The position numbers were made by a program, and so were the translations under genes. This document shows positions 1 to 5,471 of a stretch of 5,471 bases of DNA, piece by piece; positions within the stretch are counted from its first letter, which is position 1, and each line of letters begins with the position of its first letter. This DNA comes from Spirochaeta sp. GTDB lineage: Bacteria > Spirochaetota > Spirochaetia > DSM-2461. Where the stretch lies: the NCBI GenBank assembly GCA_030635565.1, contig DAOVYP010000178.1, forward strand, positions 1 to 5,471. The letters are read 5' to 3'. The notes under the pieces are model-generated. The model was not told the DNA's origin, did no database searches, and worked only from the letters and a program-made list of their open reading frames with translations.

Positions 1-320
1 CTGTCGTTCTGAACATAGATGGTACCGTCGGCCGCTACCATCAGAAGATTTCTCAGCCTCCCGCCCGGGCGATATATCCAGTTCGATTCACCGGTAAGCG
101 GGTCAAGGCTGTGAAGGGCCCTGTCATCGGCCACAATGTAAACGTCTCCGCCGGGTCCCTGAGCGGCGAAGGCATCAATCTGACCTCCGAGAGCACGTCT
201 CCATACCGGTTCCGGGTCAACCTGATTGATTTCACCGGCAATGGAAACCTGTAGAGCGGCAACCAGCAGGAGTAAAACCGTTAATCCGGCGGCTGAGCTG
301 CCCCTGATAAAAGGTATCAT
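1..320 (-). CDS. Secreted PQQ-like beta-propeller repeat protein, N-terminal part (cut by left window edge)
   Basis: The reverse strand from an ATG at 318-320 stays open to position 1, giving 106 residues plus two bases. Residues 1-6 hold one Arg, residues 7-28 are a hydrophobic segment with the core TVLLLLVAAL, and a signal peptidase I site is plausible near VSIAG/E (about 29). There is no lipobox Cys, so a soluble exported protein is more likely than a lipoprotein. From about residue 57 the pattern GGDVYIVADDRALHSLDP, then TGESNWIYRPGG, and then ADGTIYVQND matches PQQ-type propeller blades (glycine-Asp turn, VYI strand, LxxLDPxTGxxxW). Such blades usually repeat six to eight times, so most of the protein lies outside the window. 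The start ATG overlaps the stop of the RNA methyltransferase upstream as ATGA; a weak AGGA lies 13 bases before it, so translational coupling is likely. Function is unknown: the fold serves as a scaffold (as in BamB) or as an enzyme, and cofactor binding cannot be judged from this fragment. Confidence 0.8.
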   Translation of the reverse strand, partial: MIPFIRGSSAAGLTVLLLLVAALQVSIAGEINQVDPEPVWRRALGGQIDAFAAQGPGGDVYIVADDRALHSLDPLTGESNWIYRPGGRLRNLLMVAADGTIYVQND

Positions 321-1471
321 GTCATCAACCGTTCCTGAGTCATGCGCAGCATGGCGACGGTCTCCACATGGGGAGTCTGGGGATAGAGGTCGAAAACACC
401 GTATCGAACAAGTTTATACCCTGCGTCCCGAAGGTCTTTCAGGTCCCTGGCCTGGGTTACCGGATTACAGGACACGTAGGCGATCTCAGGCACTTTGAGC
501 CTCGCGATAACCCGGCGGACCGACGGGGAAAGTCCTGTCCTCGGCGGATCGATGACGATAAAATCCGGCTTGTTCGAAATTCTTCTGCCGGCCCAATTTT
601 CCAGTGACAGGGGATGGAACGTGCCATTTGGCCCCACATTGAGTTTCCACCAGTCACCGGATTTCCGATCCCGATCCACTCCGATGACTCTATCAAAACG
701 GTCGGCCAGGAAGGCCCCGAACAACCCGACACCGCCGTAAAGGTCCATTGCGCAGGCCCTGCCGTTGTGATCGGCGTCTTCCATGACGAATTCGATGAGT
801 TCGGCCAGGGGAAGCAGGTTCGACTGGAAAAAGGATTCCGGAGGAAAACGGAAAGTTTTACCCGCCACTTCCGCCCGGGCCTCACCGTCGATACCCTCGG
901 TCCAGAAATTCTTCTCGTCGCCGAAAACAAAGAGCTGGGTACCGGACTCAAGGGCGGGCGGTGTCTCGGTGAAAAATCGGTTCACCCCGGCACTTGCCAC
1001 CGGGCAGGAGGGTACGGGAACAGCCTGATCCGAACCGGCGGAATGGAAACCGGCACCGCCTCCGGGAAGGATGATGGGACGGATGCGGGAGCGATAACCC
1101 TCAGGGCGGGAGGAGGTCACTCTGAATTCCGGAATATCTCCTTCAGAAAAACCTCCCTGTCGCAGCAGGGCCTCCCTGGAAAATGCCGCTTTGGATTCAA
1201 GTTGGGTAGAATAGGCAATATGCTGCCAGCTGCAGCCCCCGCAACGGCCGAATAAGGGGCAGAAAGGGGTTTGGCGATCAGGAGAAGCTTTCAGAATTTC
1301 CGGAGAACCGGTTTTTGCCCAGCCTTTCTTTCTCTCGACTACCCTGGCTTTCACCGTTTCACCGGGGAGAACCCCGGGAATGAAAACGACCATACCGTCC
1401 AGGCGTGCAAGACCGTCACCACCGGGAATGAGTTTCTCAATATCGACTTCAATGACATCTTCTCGCATCAT
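317..1471 (-). CDS. TrmA/RumA (RlmD-like) family 23S rRNA or tRNA (uracil-5-)-methyltransferase with Fe-S cluster
   Basis: This 384-residue protein should transfer a methyl group from S-adenosylmethionine to C5 of a uridine in 23S rRNA or tRNA, in the cytoplasm. Residues 6-60 look like a TRAM RNA-binding domain (VDIEKLIPGGDGLAR). The 4Fe-4S ligands are visible as C71-x5-C77-x2-C80 and C156. The Rossmann methyltransferase domain has FFQSN (Q216), the SAM motif MDLYGGVGL (242-250), the IDPPRTG loop (307-313), the catalytic nucleophile C335 in YVSCNP, and the catalytic base E370 in PHVET. All key residues are present, so it should be active. Length is near that of RlmC and a little under RlmD. 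The target base (m5U747, m5U1939 or tRNA m5U54) cannot be decided from sequence alone, so no symbol is given. The start is one of two adjacent ATGs (1469-1471 or 1466-1468); neither has a clear Shine-Dalgarno sequence. It is divergent from rex and its stop overlaps the next gene's start. Confidence 0.93.
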   Translation of the reverse strand: MMREDVIEVDIEKLIPGGDGLARLDGMVVFIPGVLPGETVKARVVERKKGWAKTGSPEILKASPDRQTPFCPLFGRCGGCSWQHIAYSTQLESKAAFSREALLRQGGFSEGDIPEFRVTSSRPEGYRSRIRPIILPGGGAGFHSAGSDQAVPVPSCPVASAGVNRFFTETPPALESGTQLFVFGDEKNFWTEGIDGEARAEVAGKTFRFPPESFFQSNLLPLAELIEFVMEDADHNGRACAMDLYGGVGLFGAFLADRFDRVIGVDRDRKSGDWWKLNVGPNGTFHPLSLENWAGRRISNKPDFIVIDPPRTGLSPSVRRVIARLKVPEIAYVSCNPVTQARDLKDLRDAGYKLVRYGVFDLYPQTPHVETVAMLRMTQERLMT

Positions 1472-1476
1472 ACTTT

Positions 1477-1506
1477 TACTATATGCCGGGGAAGGGCCGG
1501 TGGAAA
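1477..1506 (-). promoter_or_regulatory. Candidate sigma-70 promoter P2 of the methyltransferase operon, possibly leaderless
   Basis: On the minus strand, TTTCCA (1501-1506, 4/6 to the -35 consensus) is followed after 17 bp by TATAGT (1478-1483, 5/6 to the -10). The expected start of transcription falls about 7 bases on, at or next to the A of the methyltransferase ATG (1471). With no ribosome binding site before that ATG, a leaderless message is possible. This is pattern matching by eye. The other candidate, P1, lies upstream. Confidence 0.3.
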
Positions 1507-1534
1507 CTGGCGTAATCGGGGATTTTCAGATAAG

Positions 1535-1561
1535 ATTGTATCAATTACCAAACCGTGACAA
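1535..1561 (-). promoter_or_regulatory. Candidate extended -10 promoter P1 of the methyltransferase operon
   Basis: On the minus strand, TTGTCA (1556-1561, 5/6) and TACAAT (1535-1540, 5/6) are separated by 15 bp. The -10 is preceded by TGA, giving the extended form TGnTACAAT, which can make up for a short spacer. Transcription would start near 1528 and leave a leader of about 57 bases before the ATG. The element overlaps the Rex-like sequence, so Rex binding here would block it; this is inference. Confidence 0.4.
1536..1551. promoter_or_regulatory. Weak Rex-operator-like sequence in the rex/methyltransferase intergenic region
   Basis: Rex proteins bind roughly TTGTTAA-N4-TTAACAA and often regulate their own gene. 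Here TTGT (1536-1539) is followed by TTACCAA (1545-1551), which matches the right half-site at 6 of 7 bases. The spacing is two bases shorter than the usual 18-bp site and the left half is poor. Another half-site-like GTGACAA (1555-1561, 5/7) lies ten bases further on in the same orientation. The location is right, but the match is weak and partly consists of promoter-element bases. Confidence 0.22.
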
Positions 1562-1564
1562 CCA

Positions 1565-1570
1565 TAAGGG
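1565..1570 (+). promoter_or_regulatory. Ribosome binding site of rex
   Basis: AAGGGG ends six bases before the ATG at 1577 and partly matches AAGGAGG. It supports this start, which also gives the N-terminal length usual for Rex. I could not find a convincing sigma-70 promoter for rex: TAAGAT at 1531-1536 is a possible -10, but no good -35 stands at the right distance. Confidence 0.45.
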
Positions 1571-1576
1571 GCCTTC

Positions 1577-2227
1577 ATGACCCGAATTGCACAGCAAGCA
1601 AAGAGAGTTTCCGCCAGTATTCCGACAATCCGCCGTCTCCCCTCATATCTTCAAGTGGTCAAGCTCCACAGATCCGAAGGATTCGATGTTATATCGGGAA
1701 CAGTCATCGCCGAGGAACTCGAACTTGAGGCCATTCAGGTCCGTAAGGATCTGGCCGTTACCGGAATCGTCGGAAAACCCCGGGTCGGTTATCCGGTTGA
1801 TGAACTCATCTCGGCTATAGAAAGGTTTCTGAACTGGGACAGTGGATGCAGAGCCGTCGTCATCGGTGCCGGAAATCTGGGCTCCGCCCTGATGGGTTAC
1901 AAGGAGCTCAAGGACCACGGACTCACTCTGGTGGCCGCATTCGATATGTCCCTGGACAGAATCGGCTCGAGAAACAACGGTCCGACTGTCTACCCGATGA
2001 GTGATATGCAGTCGGTCGTATTAAAAAGAGAAGCCAAACTGGCCATCCTGACGGTCCCGGCCCGGGTAGCTCAGAACGTCTGCGATAAATTGGTGTCCGC
2101 CGGAATCCGACAAATATGGAATTTCACCAATGTCAGGCTCAGGGTACCCGAGGATGTTCTCGTCTTAAGAGAAGACCTTTCGTCCGGTTACGCCGTACTG
2201 ACGGTTCTCCGGGGCATCTATTCATAG
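1577..2227 (+). CDS. rex: Redox-sensing transcriptional repressor Rex
   Basis: Rex is a dimeric DNA-binding protein that reads the NADH/NAD+ ratio. It leaves its operators when NADH rises, turning on fermentation, respiration or NADH-recycling genes. The 216 residues are the usual full length. The N-terminal winged helix carries the family hallmark IPTIRRLPSYL (15-25), and QVRKDLAVTG with GKPRVGY (54-72) covers the recognition helix and wing. The Rossmann domain begins at VVIGAGNLGSAL (94-105), with the GxGxLG dinucleotide-binding loop at 97-102 and D123 at the end of the second strand, as expected for NAD(H) over NADP(H). The region IWNFTNVRLRVPEDV (180-194) and the following REDLSSGYAVL match the C-terminal segment that ends in the domain-swapped helix, with the conserved Asp of the ED-L motif at D200. 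It is divergent from the RNA methyltransferase operon and convergent with the ABC-F gene, 28 bp apart. Its regulon cannot be seen in this window. Confidence 0.96.
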   Translation: MTRIAQQAKRVSASIPTIRRLPSYLQVVKLHRSEGFDVISGTVIAEELELEAIQVRKDLAVTGIVGKPRVGYPVDELISAIERFLNWDSGCRAVVIGAGNLGSALMGYKELKDHGLTLVAAFDMSLDRIGSRNNGPTVYPMSDMQSVVLKREAKLAILTVPARVAQNVCDKLVSAGIRQIWNFTNVRLRVPEDVLVLREDLSSGYAVLTVLRGIYS

Positions 2228-2255
2228 AAATCATTACTCATTTGTCAAATACTGT

Positions 2256-3893
2256 TCAGATTCTCAGGCGCTCATGATGACCGCCGTACATCTTGTCCCG
2301 CAACCCGGCAACATCTTCATTCTGCAGGTATTCTTCGAAAGTCATGCGTCTGTCGATTACAGCTGCAGGGGTGAATTCGATGATACGGTTGGCGATGGTG
2401 TTGATGAACTGATGGTCGTGACTGGCAAATATAACAGCGCCGCCGAAATCGATGAGACCGTTATTGAGGCTGGTGATGGATTCCAGATCCAGATGTCCCG
2501 TTGGATCATCCAGAATAAGGACATTCGCCCCGCTGAGCATCATTTTGGAGAGCAGACAGCGAACTTTCTCGCCTCCTGAGAGCACTTTCACCTTTTTCAG
2601 GGATTCATCCTGGGTAAACAGCATCCGTCCCAGGAATCCCCGGATATATGCTTCCTCCTGTTCCACCGAGTATTGGCGGAGCCAGTCGGTCATATTCAAG
2701 TCGTTGTTGAAAAACGTGGTATTATCCTTGGGAAAGTAATCGAATTTCGTCGTCACGCCCCAGTTGATGCGACCTTCATCGGCCTCATCTACTCCGGCAA
2801 TGACATCCATGAAAGCCGATTTCGCCAGATTGTTCGGTCCGACAAAGCCGATTTTATCCCCCGCCTGAACATTCAGATCCCATCCGGTGAAGAGCTTTTC
2901 GCCGTCCAGGCTTTTTGAGAGCCCTTCAACTTCCAACACGATTTTTCCCAGTTCCCGCTCCGGGGTGAATCCGCAAAACGGGAAACGCCGGGATGTCCGC
3001 GGCAGATTATCAAGATCGAGCTTGTCCAGTTCTTTCATTCGGCTGGTAGCCTGTTTACTCTTGGAAGCATTCGCACTGAAGCGCTGGATGAATGCCTTGA
3101 GTTCCGCGGCACGGGCCTCAGCCTTTTTATGCTGATCTTTCTGTTGTCGGGCCAGGAGTTGACTGGCCTGCTGCCAGAAAGAATAATTTCCCACATAAAT
3201 GCTGATTTTACCGTAGTCGATATCGGCGATGTGGGTACAAACCTTATTCAGAAAGTGCCTGTCATGACTTACAACGATAACGGTGTTGTTGAATTTGAGA
3301 AGAAATTCCTCCAGCCAGCGGATGGATTCGATATCAAGGTGATTGGTGGGCTCATCGAGAAGAAGTATATCCGGATTACCGAACAGGGCCTGAGCGATGA
3401 GGACACGGACCTTGATGTCTTCTTCCACATCCGACATCAGCTTCTCATGCATTTCATCACCGATGCCAAGCCCGGCCAGGAGTGTGGCGGCCTCGCTTTC
3501 CGACTCATAACCGCCCATCTCGGCAAACTCACCTTCGAGTTCGGCTACCCTCATGCCCTCTTCATCGTTCATGTCGGCTTTGGAATAGATTTCCTCCCGC
3601 TCTTTCATTACTTCATAGAGCTTTTCATAGCCCTTGATAACGGTGTGAAGAACTGAATATTCATCATAGGCATTCCGGTTCTGGGCCAGAACGGCCATTC
3701 GCATTCCGGCGGGTATGTGAATCTGCCCGGAATCGTATTCCTGTTCTCCCGAGAGGATATTCAGAAAAGTTGATTTACCCGAGCCATTGGCACCAATGAG
3801 GCCATAACAATTACCAGGGGTGAATTTGATACTGACGTCCTTGAAGAGCAGACGTTTTCCGAAAGAAAGGCTGATATCCGAGACACTGAGCAT
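2256..3893 (-). CDS. ABC-F family ATP-binding protein, YbiT-like subgroup, with altered second nucleotide-binding domain
   Basis: ABC-F proteins are soluble twin-ATPase proteins that bind the ribosomal E site and act in translation or antibiotic protection; there are no membrane segments here. The 545 residues hold two ABC domains. Domain 1 has Walker A GANGSGKST (34-42), Q-loop Q71, a charged helical stretch that may form the arm (about 88-135), a degenerate signature MSDVEEDIK (153-161), Walker B with ILLLDEPTNHLD (176-187, catalytic E181) and H-loop H210. The degenerate signature is, as I recall, also found in E. coli YbiT. A basic helical linker (about 240-300, with RFSANASKSKQATSR) corresponds to the P-site tRNA interaction motif. 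Domain 2 has Walker A GPNNLAKSA (352-360), a standard LSGGE (438-442), LILDDPTGHLD (459-469) and H492. The expected catalytic Glu is D463 and the PTN Asn is G466. The start is supported by GGAG nine bases upstream. It is too little specified to call a resistance factor. Confidence 0.93.
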   Translation of the reverse strand: MLSVSDISLSFGKRLLFKDVSIKFTPGNCYGLIGANGSGKSTFLNILSGEQEYDSGQIHIPAGMRMAVLAQNRNAYDEYSVLHTVIKGYEKLYEVMKEREEIYSKADMNDEEGMRVAELEGEFAEMGGYESESEAATLLAGLGIGDEMHEKLMSDVEEDIKVRVLIAQALFGNPDILLLDEPTNHLDIESIRWLEEFLLKFNNTVIVVSHDRHFLNKVCTHIADIDYGKISIYVGNYSFWQQASQLLARQQKDQHKKAEARAAELKAFIQRFSANASKSKQATSRMKELDKLDLDNLPRTSRRFPFCGFTPERELGKIVLEVEGLSKSLDGEKLFTGWDLNVQAGDKIGFVGPNNLAKSAFMDVIAGVDEADEGRINWGVTTKFDYFPKDNTTFFNNDLNMTDWLRQYSVEQEEAYIRGFLGRMLFTQDESLKKVKVLSGGEKVRCLLSKMMLSGANVLILDDPTGHLDLESITSLNNGLIDFGGAVIFASHDHQFINTIANRIIEFTPAAVIDRRMTFEEYLQNEDVAGLRDKMYGGHHERLRI

Positions 3894-3902
3894 ATGTTGA
3901 TT

Positions 3903-3906
3903 CTCC
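3903..3906 (-). promoter_or_regulatory. Ribosome binding site of the ABC-F gene
   Basis: GGAG on the minus strand stands nine bases before the ATG at 3891-3893. It fixes the start, which begins directly with the first beta strand of the ABC domain (MLSVSDISLSFG). Confidence 0.6.
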
Positions 3907-3921
3907 GTACGAAATAAAAGG

Positions 3922-3947
3922 GTACTTGAAGTATCATGGACAAGTAC
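3922..3947. repeat. Interrupted inverted repeat over the ABC-F promoter
   Basis: GTACTTG (3922-3928) and CAAGTAC (3941-3947) are perfect 7-bp inverted arms around a 12-bp centre that holds the candidate -10. An overlapping outer pair, CCGTAC (3905-3910) and GTACGG (3944-3949), gives a second possible pairing. The position fits an operator for a dimeric repressor. With only 7-bp arms, chance cannot be excluded. Confidence 0.4.
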
Positions 3948-3957
3948 GGTGAGTCAA
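3930..3957 (-). promoter_or_regulatory. Candidate sigma-70 promoter of the ABC-F gene
   Basis: On the minus strand, TTGACT (3952-3957, 5/6) and GATACT (3930-3935, 4/6) are 16 bp apart. Transcription would begin near 3923 and leave a leader of about 30 bases before the ATG. It lies in the 79-bp gap after the kinase gene, where no hairpin-plus-T-run terminator is seen, so read-through from the kinase gene is also possible. Confidence 0.4.
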
Positions 3958-3972
3958 GAGCGTGAGTGAACC

Positions 3973-5471
3973 TTAATCCAGCGCCGCCAGAAACCCCTGC
4001 ATTTCATCCTCGGCTTCCCGAATGAAACGCTGTTCGAGTTCCTCCAGTGAAAGGTCTGCGAATTCACCGAAGGTACATGAAGCGTCGGAATCGATATCGC
4101 GCTGGTAACGGACAAAGGTGGACTGATACAGTGCCAGCCGCTTGGACTTATGTATCCCGAATTTCAGTATGGCCCTGGCACCTTCTCTGAGCAGATTGAG
4201 TTTGAATTTCAGATCCTCTTCCGAGTCCACCGACCAGACCCCAAGGTAAATCGGATTACTGTCGATATTCACATCTCCGACGAACTCACCCCTGAGCACC
4301 TTCGTCTGGTCGCCCCCCAGGTATGGTACGAAATCCAGATGCTCAGCCAGTTTGCGGTCCGTTGCCAGGAACATTTCCGAAGCCGGGTTGAGTGTAAAGA
4401 TAATCACCTTGTCCACCGACTGACCGTAACTCTTGAAAAGAGCGCCTCGGTAATCGTTCATATCAACTCGGGATGCCAGGTTCTCATAGCGTCGAAGTAC
4501 GCGCCGGGCCGTGGTTGAAAGCCATTTGTTGTGAGCCTGATGTTCGCCTTTCCATCCGCTCACACGGGATGCGAACTCATCATCGTCCATACCACCGTGA
4601 AAATATGAGAGAACCACACGGTAAAGGTCCCTGATATTATGATGACGGCTGAATCGTTCGAGGAGCTCAAAAATAAAAATCTCCTTTTTCCGGACTCGCC
4701 ATATAGCCGTGATAATCTCTGTTCGTTCCGACTCTCTGCTGCTGACTTCAATCTCTTCCTCCAGCCCCTCAAGCTCGTGAAATCGCCTCTGTAGGGAGGA
4801 AAAACGTTTGGTAAGTCCGATGGCCGATCGCTCAAAACGGATTATCCACTCTGTTCCTTCTCCGGGAACGCTTCGGATGCCCAGCATCTCGGGGCCGAAG
4901 GTACTCCAGACCTGAGCCGTACCGAAGCCTTCACCCTTCCCGTTGGCCTTGGTGGATTTACCGATAAAGGCAGGTTTACCCTCTTCATCCTGTTCAAGGA
5001 GTTCGGCAGGGATACCGGTACCGTTATCGGCGATATGGAGAGTGACATGCTGTTCCCCATCGTTCCTGAGGGAAATAGTGAGGCGTCCCGGACGATCACA
5101 TTCGGACATGGCATCGATGGCATTTGACGCCAGATTCACCAGGGCCCGGCCGATGTTAAGCCAGTGGCCGAGGACCATCGGATTGGTAGCCGAGAGGTTG
5201 ATAACCAGTTCGATGCGTTCCCGGCTGGCTTCCACATATGAGACAAGGCGTTCGAGGACGAGGTCCTGAAGGTTCACTTCATGGGCCATGGCCATGGAAT
5301 CACGGTACATGTTCAGCATGTTTATCAAGGTGGTTGTTTCCCGGTTGATATCCTCGATGATACGCCCGGCATTCTCCGGGGCCAGGGCGTTTACCATGGC
5401 CGACAGAGAGCTTAAGGTCTTGCGGGCATCGTGACGGGTCCGGCCGATCTCGTCGGCCGCCGGGGCTGTCC
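3973..5471 (-). CDS. Sensor histidine kinase, C-terminal part, with uncharacterised ~280-residue C-terminal extension (cut by right window edge)
   Basis: The frame is open to the window edge, so the Met at 5395-5397 is internal and the true start lies outside. Counting from the first full codon (5467-5469), 498 residues are visible. The phosphoacceptor box is GRTRHDARKTL with H13 (codon 5431-5433), of the RHD type and followed by the dimerisation helices. The HATPase domain has an N-box with N112, N116 and D119 (LVNLASNAIDAM), a G1 box ADNGTGIP (147-154), a KSTK F-box-like element, and G2 GKGEGFGT (177-184), then VPGEGTEWIIRF. All ATP-site motifs are intact, so it should autophosphorylate. 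From about residue 216 to the end there is a region I do not recognise: a charged, probably coiled helix (220-275), then a mixed part with strands such as VDKVIIFTLNP and NPIYLGVWSV. It has no receiver-domain Asp/Lys pattern and no membrane segment. The sensor part and any partner response regulator are outside the window. The ABC-F gene follows 79 bp downstream. Confidence 0.85.
   Translation of the reverse strand, partial: TAPAADEIGRTRHDARKTLSSLSAMVNALAPENAGRIIEDINRETTTLINMLNMYRDSMAMAHEVNLQDLVLERLVSYVEASRERIELVINLSATNPMVLGHWLNIGRALVNLASNAIDAMSECDRPGRLTISLRNDGEQHVTLHIADNGTGIPAELLEQDEEGKPAFIGKSTKANGKGEGFGTAQVWSTFGPEMLGIRSVPGEGTEWIIRFERSAIGLTKRFSSLQRRFHELEGLEEEIEVSSRESERTEIITAIWRVRKKEIFIFELLERFSRHHNIRDLYRVVLSYFHGGMDDDEFASRVSGWKGEHQAHNKWLSTTARRVLRRYENLASRVDMNDYRGALFKSYGQSVDKVIIFTLNPASEMFLATDRKLAEHLDFVPYLGGDQTKVLRGEFVGDVNIDSNPIYLGVWSVDSEEDLKFKLNLLREGARAILKFGIHKSKRLALYQSTFVRYQRDIDSDASCTFGEFADLSLEELEQRFIREAEDEMQGFLAALD

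Noticed and set aside
457..951. Minus-strand open frame of 164 codons in another phase of the methyltransferase gene
   Set aside because: Ser/Pro/Arg-rich translation typical of a frame-shifted shadow; the overlapping frame holds all catalytic motifs without a break.
614..1255. Plus-strand open frame of 213 codons antisense to the RNA methyltransferase
   Set aside because: It lies wholly within a strongly recognised gene, resembles no family I know, and has composition expected from the complementary strand of a moderate-GC gene.
2228..2255. Possible bidirectional terminator between the rex and ABC-F stops (ATTTG-T-CAAAT at 2240-2250)
   Set aside because: The arms leave a one-base loop, are AT-rich and lack a T-run, so no stable terminator hairpin can be supported.
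3129..3656. Plus-strand open frame of 175 codons antisense to the ABC-F gene
   Set aside because: It mirrors the conserved first ABC domain and linker and shows no domain of its own.
5281..5297. Repeated GGCCATGG units
   Set aside because: Short coding repeat of Met-Ala codons in the kinase; no support for a regulatory role.
5441..5459. CGGCCG repeated with a 7-base gap, able to form a hairpin
   Set aside because: It lies inside the kinase coding frame, encodes ordinary residues before the H-box, and CGGCCG is self-complementary, so it is likely coincidental.
1..5471. Search for tRNA or rRNA genes, CRISPR repeats, IS ends or att sites
   Set aside because: Nothing was seen by eye. The longest intergenic stretch is only 105 bp, and no long direct or inverted repeats were noticed.

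Overview
The window carries five protein-coding genes, tightly packed and with no sign of a mobile element. Two are cut by the window edges. The organism looks like a free-living bacterium of moderate GC with a cell envelope that handles secreted proteins. A Rex repressor, a YbiT-like ABC-F ATPase and a secreted PQQ-type beta-propeller protein would fit a spirochaete or another anaerobic or facultative lineage. That assignment is a guess from gene content, not from a marker gene.

Layout, left to right. (1) Positions 1-320, minus strand: N-terminal part of a signal-peptide-bearing PQQ-like beta-propeller protein that runs off the left edge. (2) 317-1471, minus: a TrmA/RumA-family m5U RNA methyltransferase with an intact Fe-S motif, whose stop overlaps the start of gene 1 in an ATGA junction, so genes 1 and 2 form an operon. 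(3) 1472-1576: a divergent 105-bp promoter region with candidate promoters for the methyltransferase operon and weak Rex-like sequences. (4) 1577-2227, plus: rex, the NADH/NAD+-sensing repressor. (5) 2256-3893, minus: an ABC-F protein convergent with rex, with only 28 bp between the stops and no clear terminator there. (6) 3894-3972: a 79-bp gap with a candidate promoter overlapped by a 7-bp-arm inverted repeat. (7) 3973-5471, minus: the C-terminal part of a histidine kinase. Its frame is open to the right edge, and its phosphoacceptor histidine lies upstream of the first visible Met.

Genes that may work together: rex and the Fe-S RNA methyltransferase share one intergenic region, so Rex could control itself and possibly the methyltransferase operon; this is inference. 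The kinase and the ABC-F gene run in the same direction, but the candidate promoter between them suggests the ABC-F gene can be transcribed separately. The points most worth a second look are the roughly 280-residue C-terminal extension of the kinase that I cannot match to any domain, the altered second nucleotide-binding domain of the ABC-F protein, and the palindrome over its promoter. I see no clear new multi-gene system such as a defence island, CRISPR array or biosynthetic cluster.
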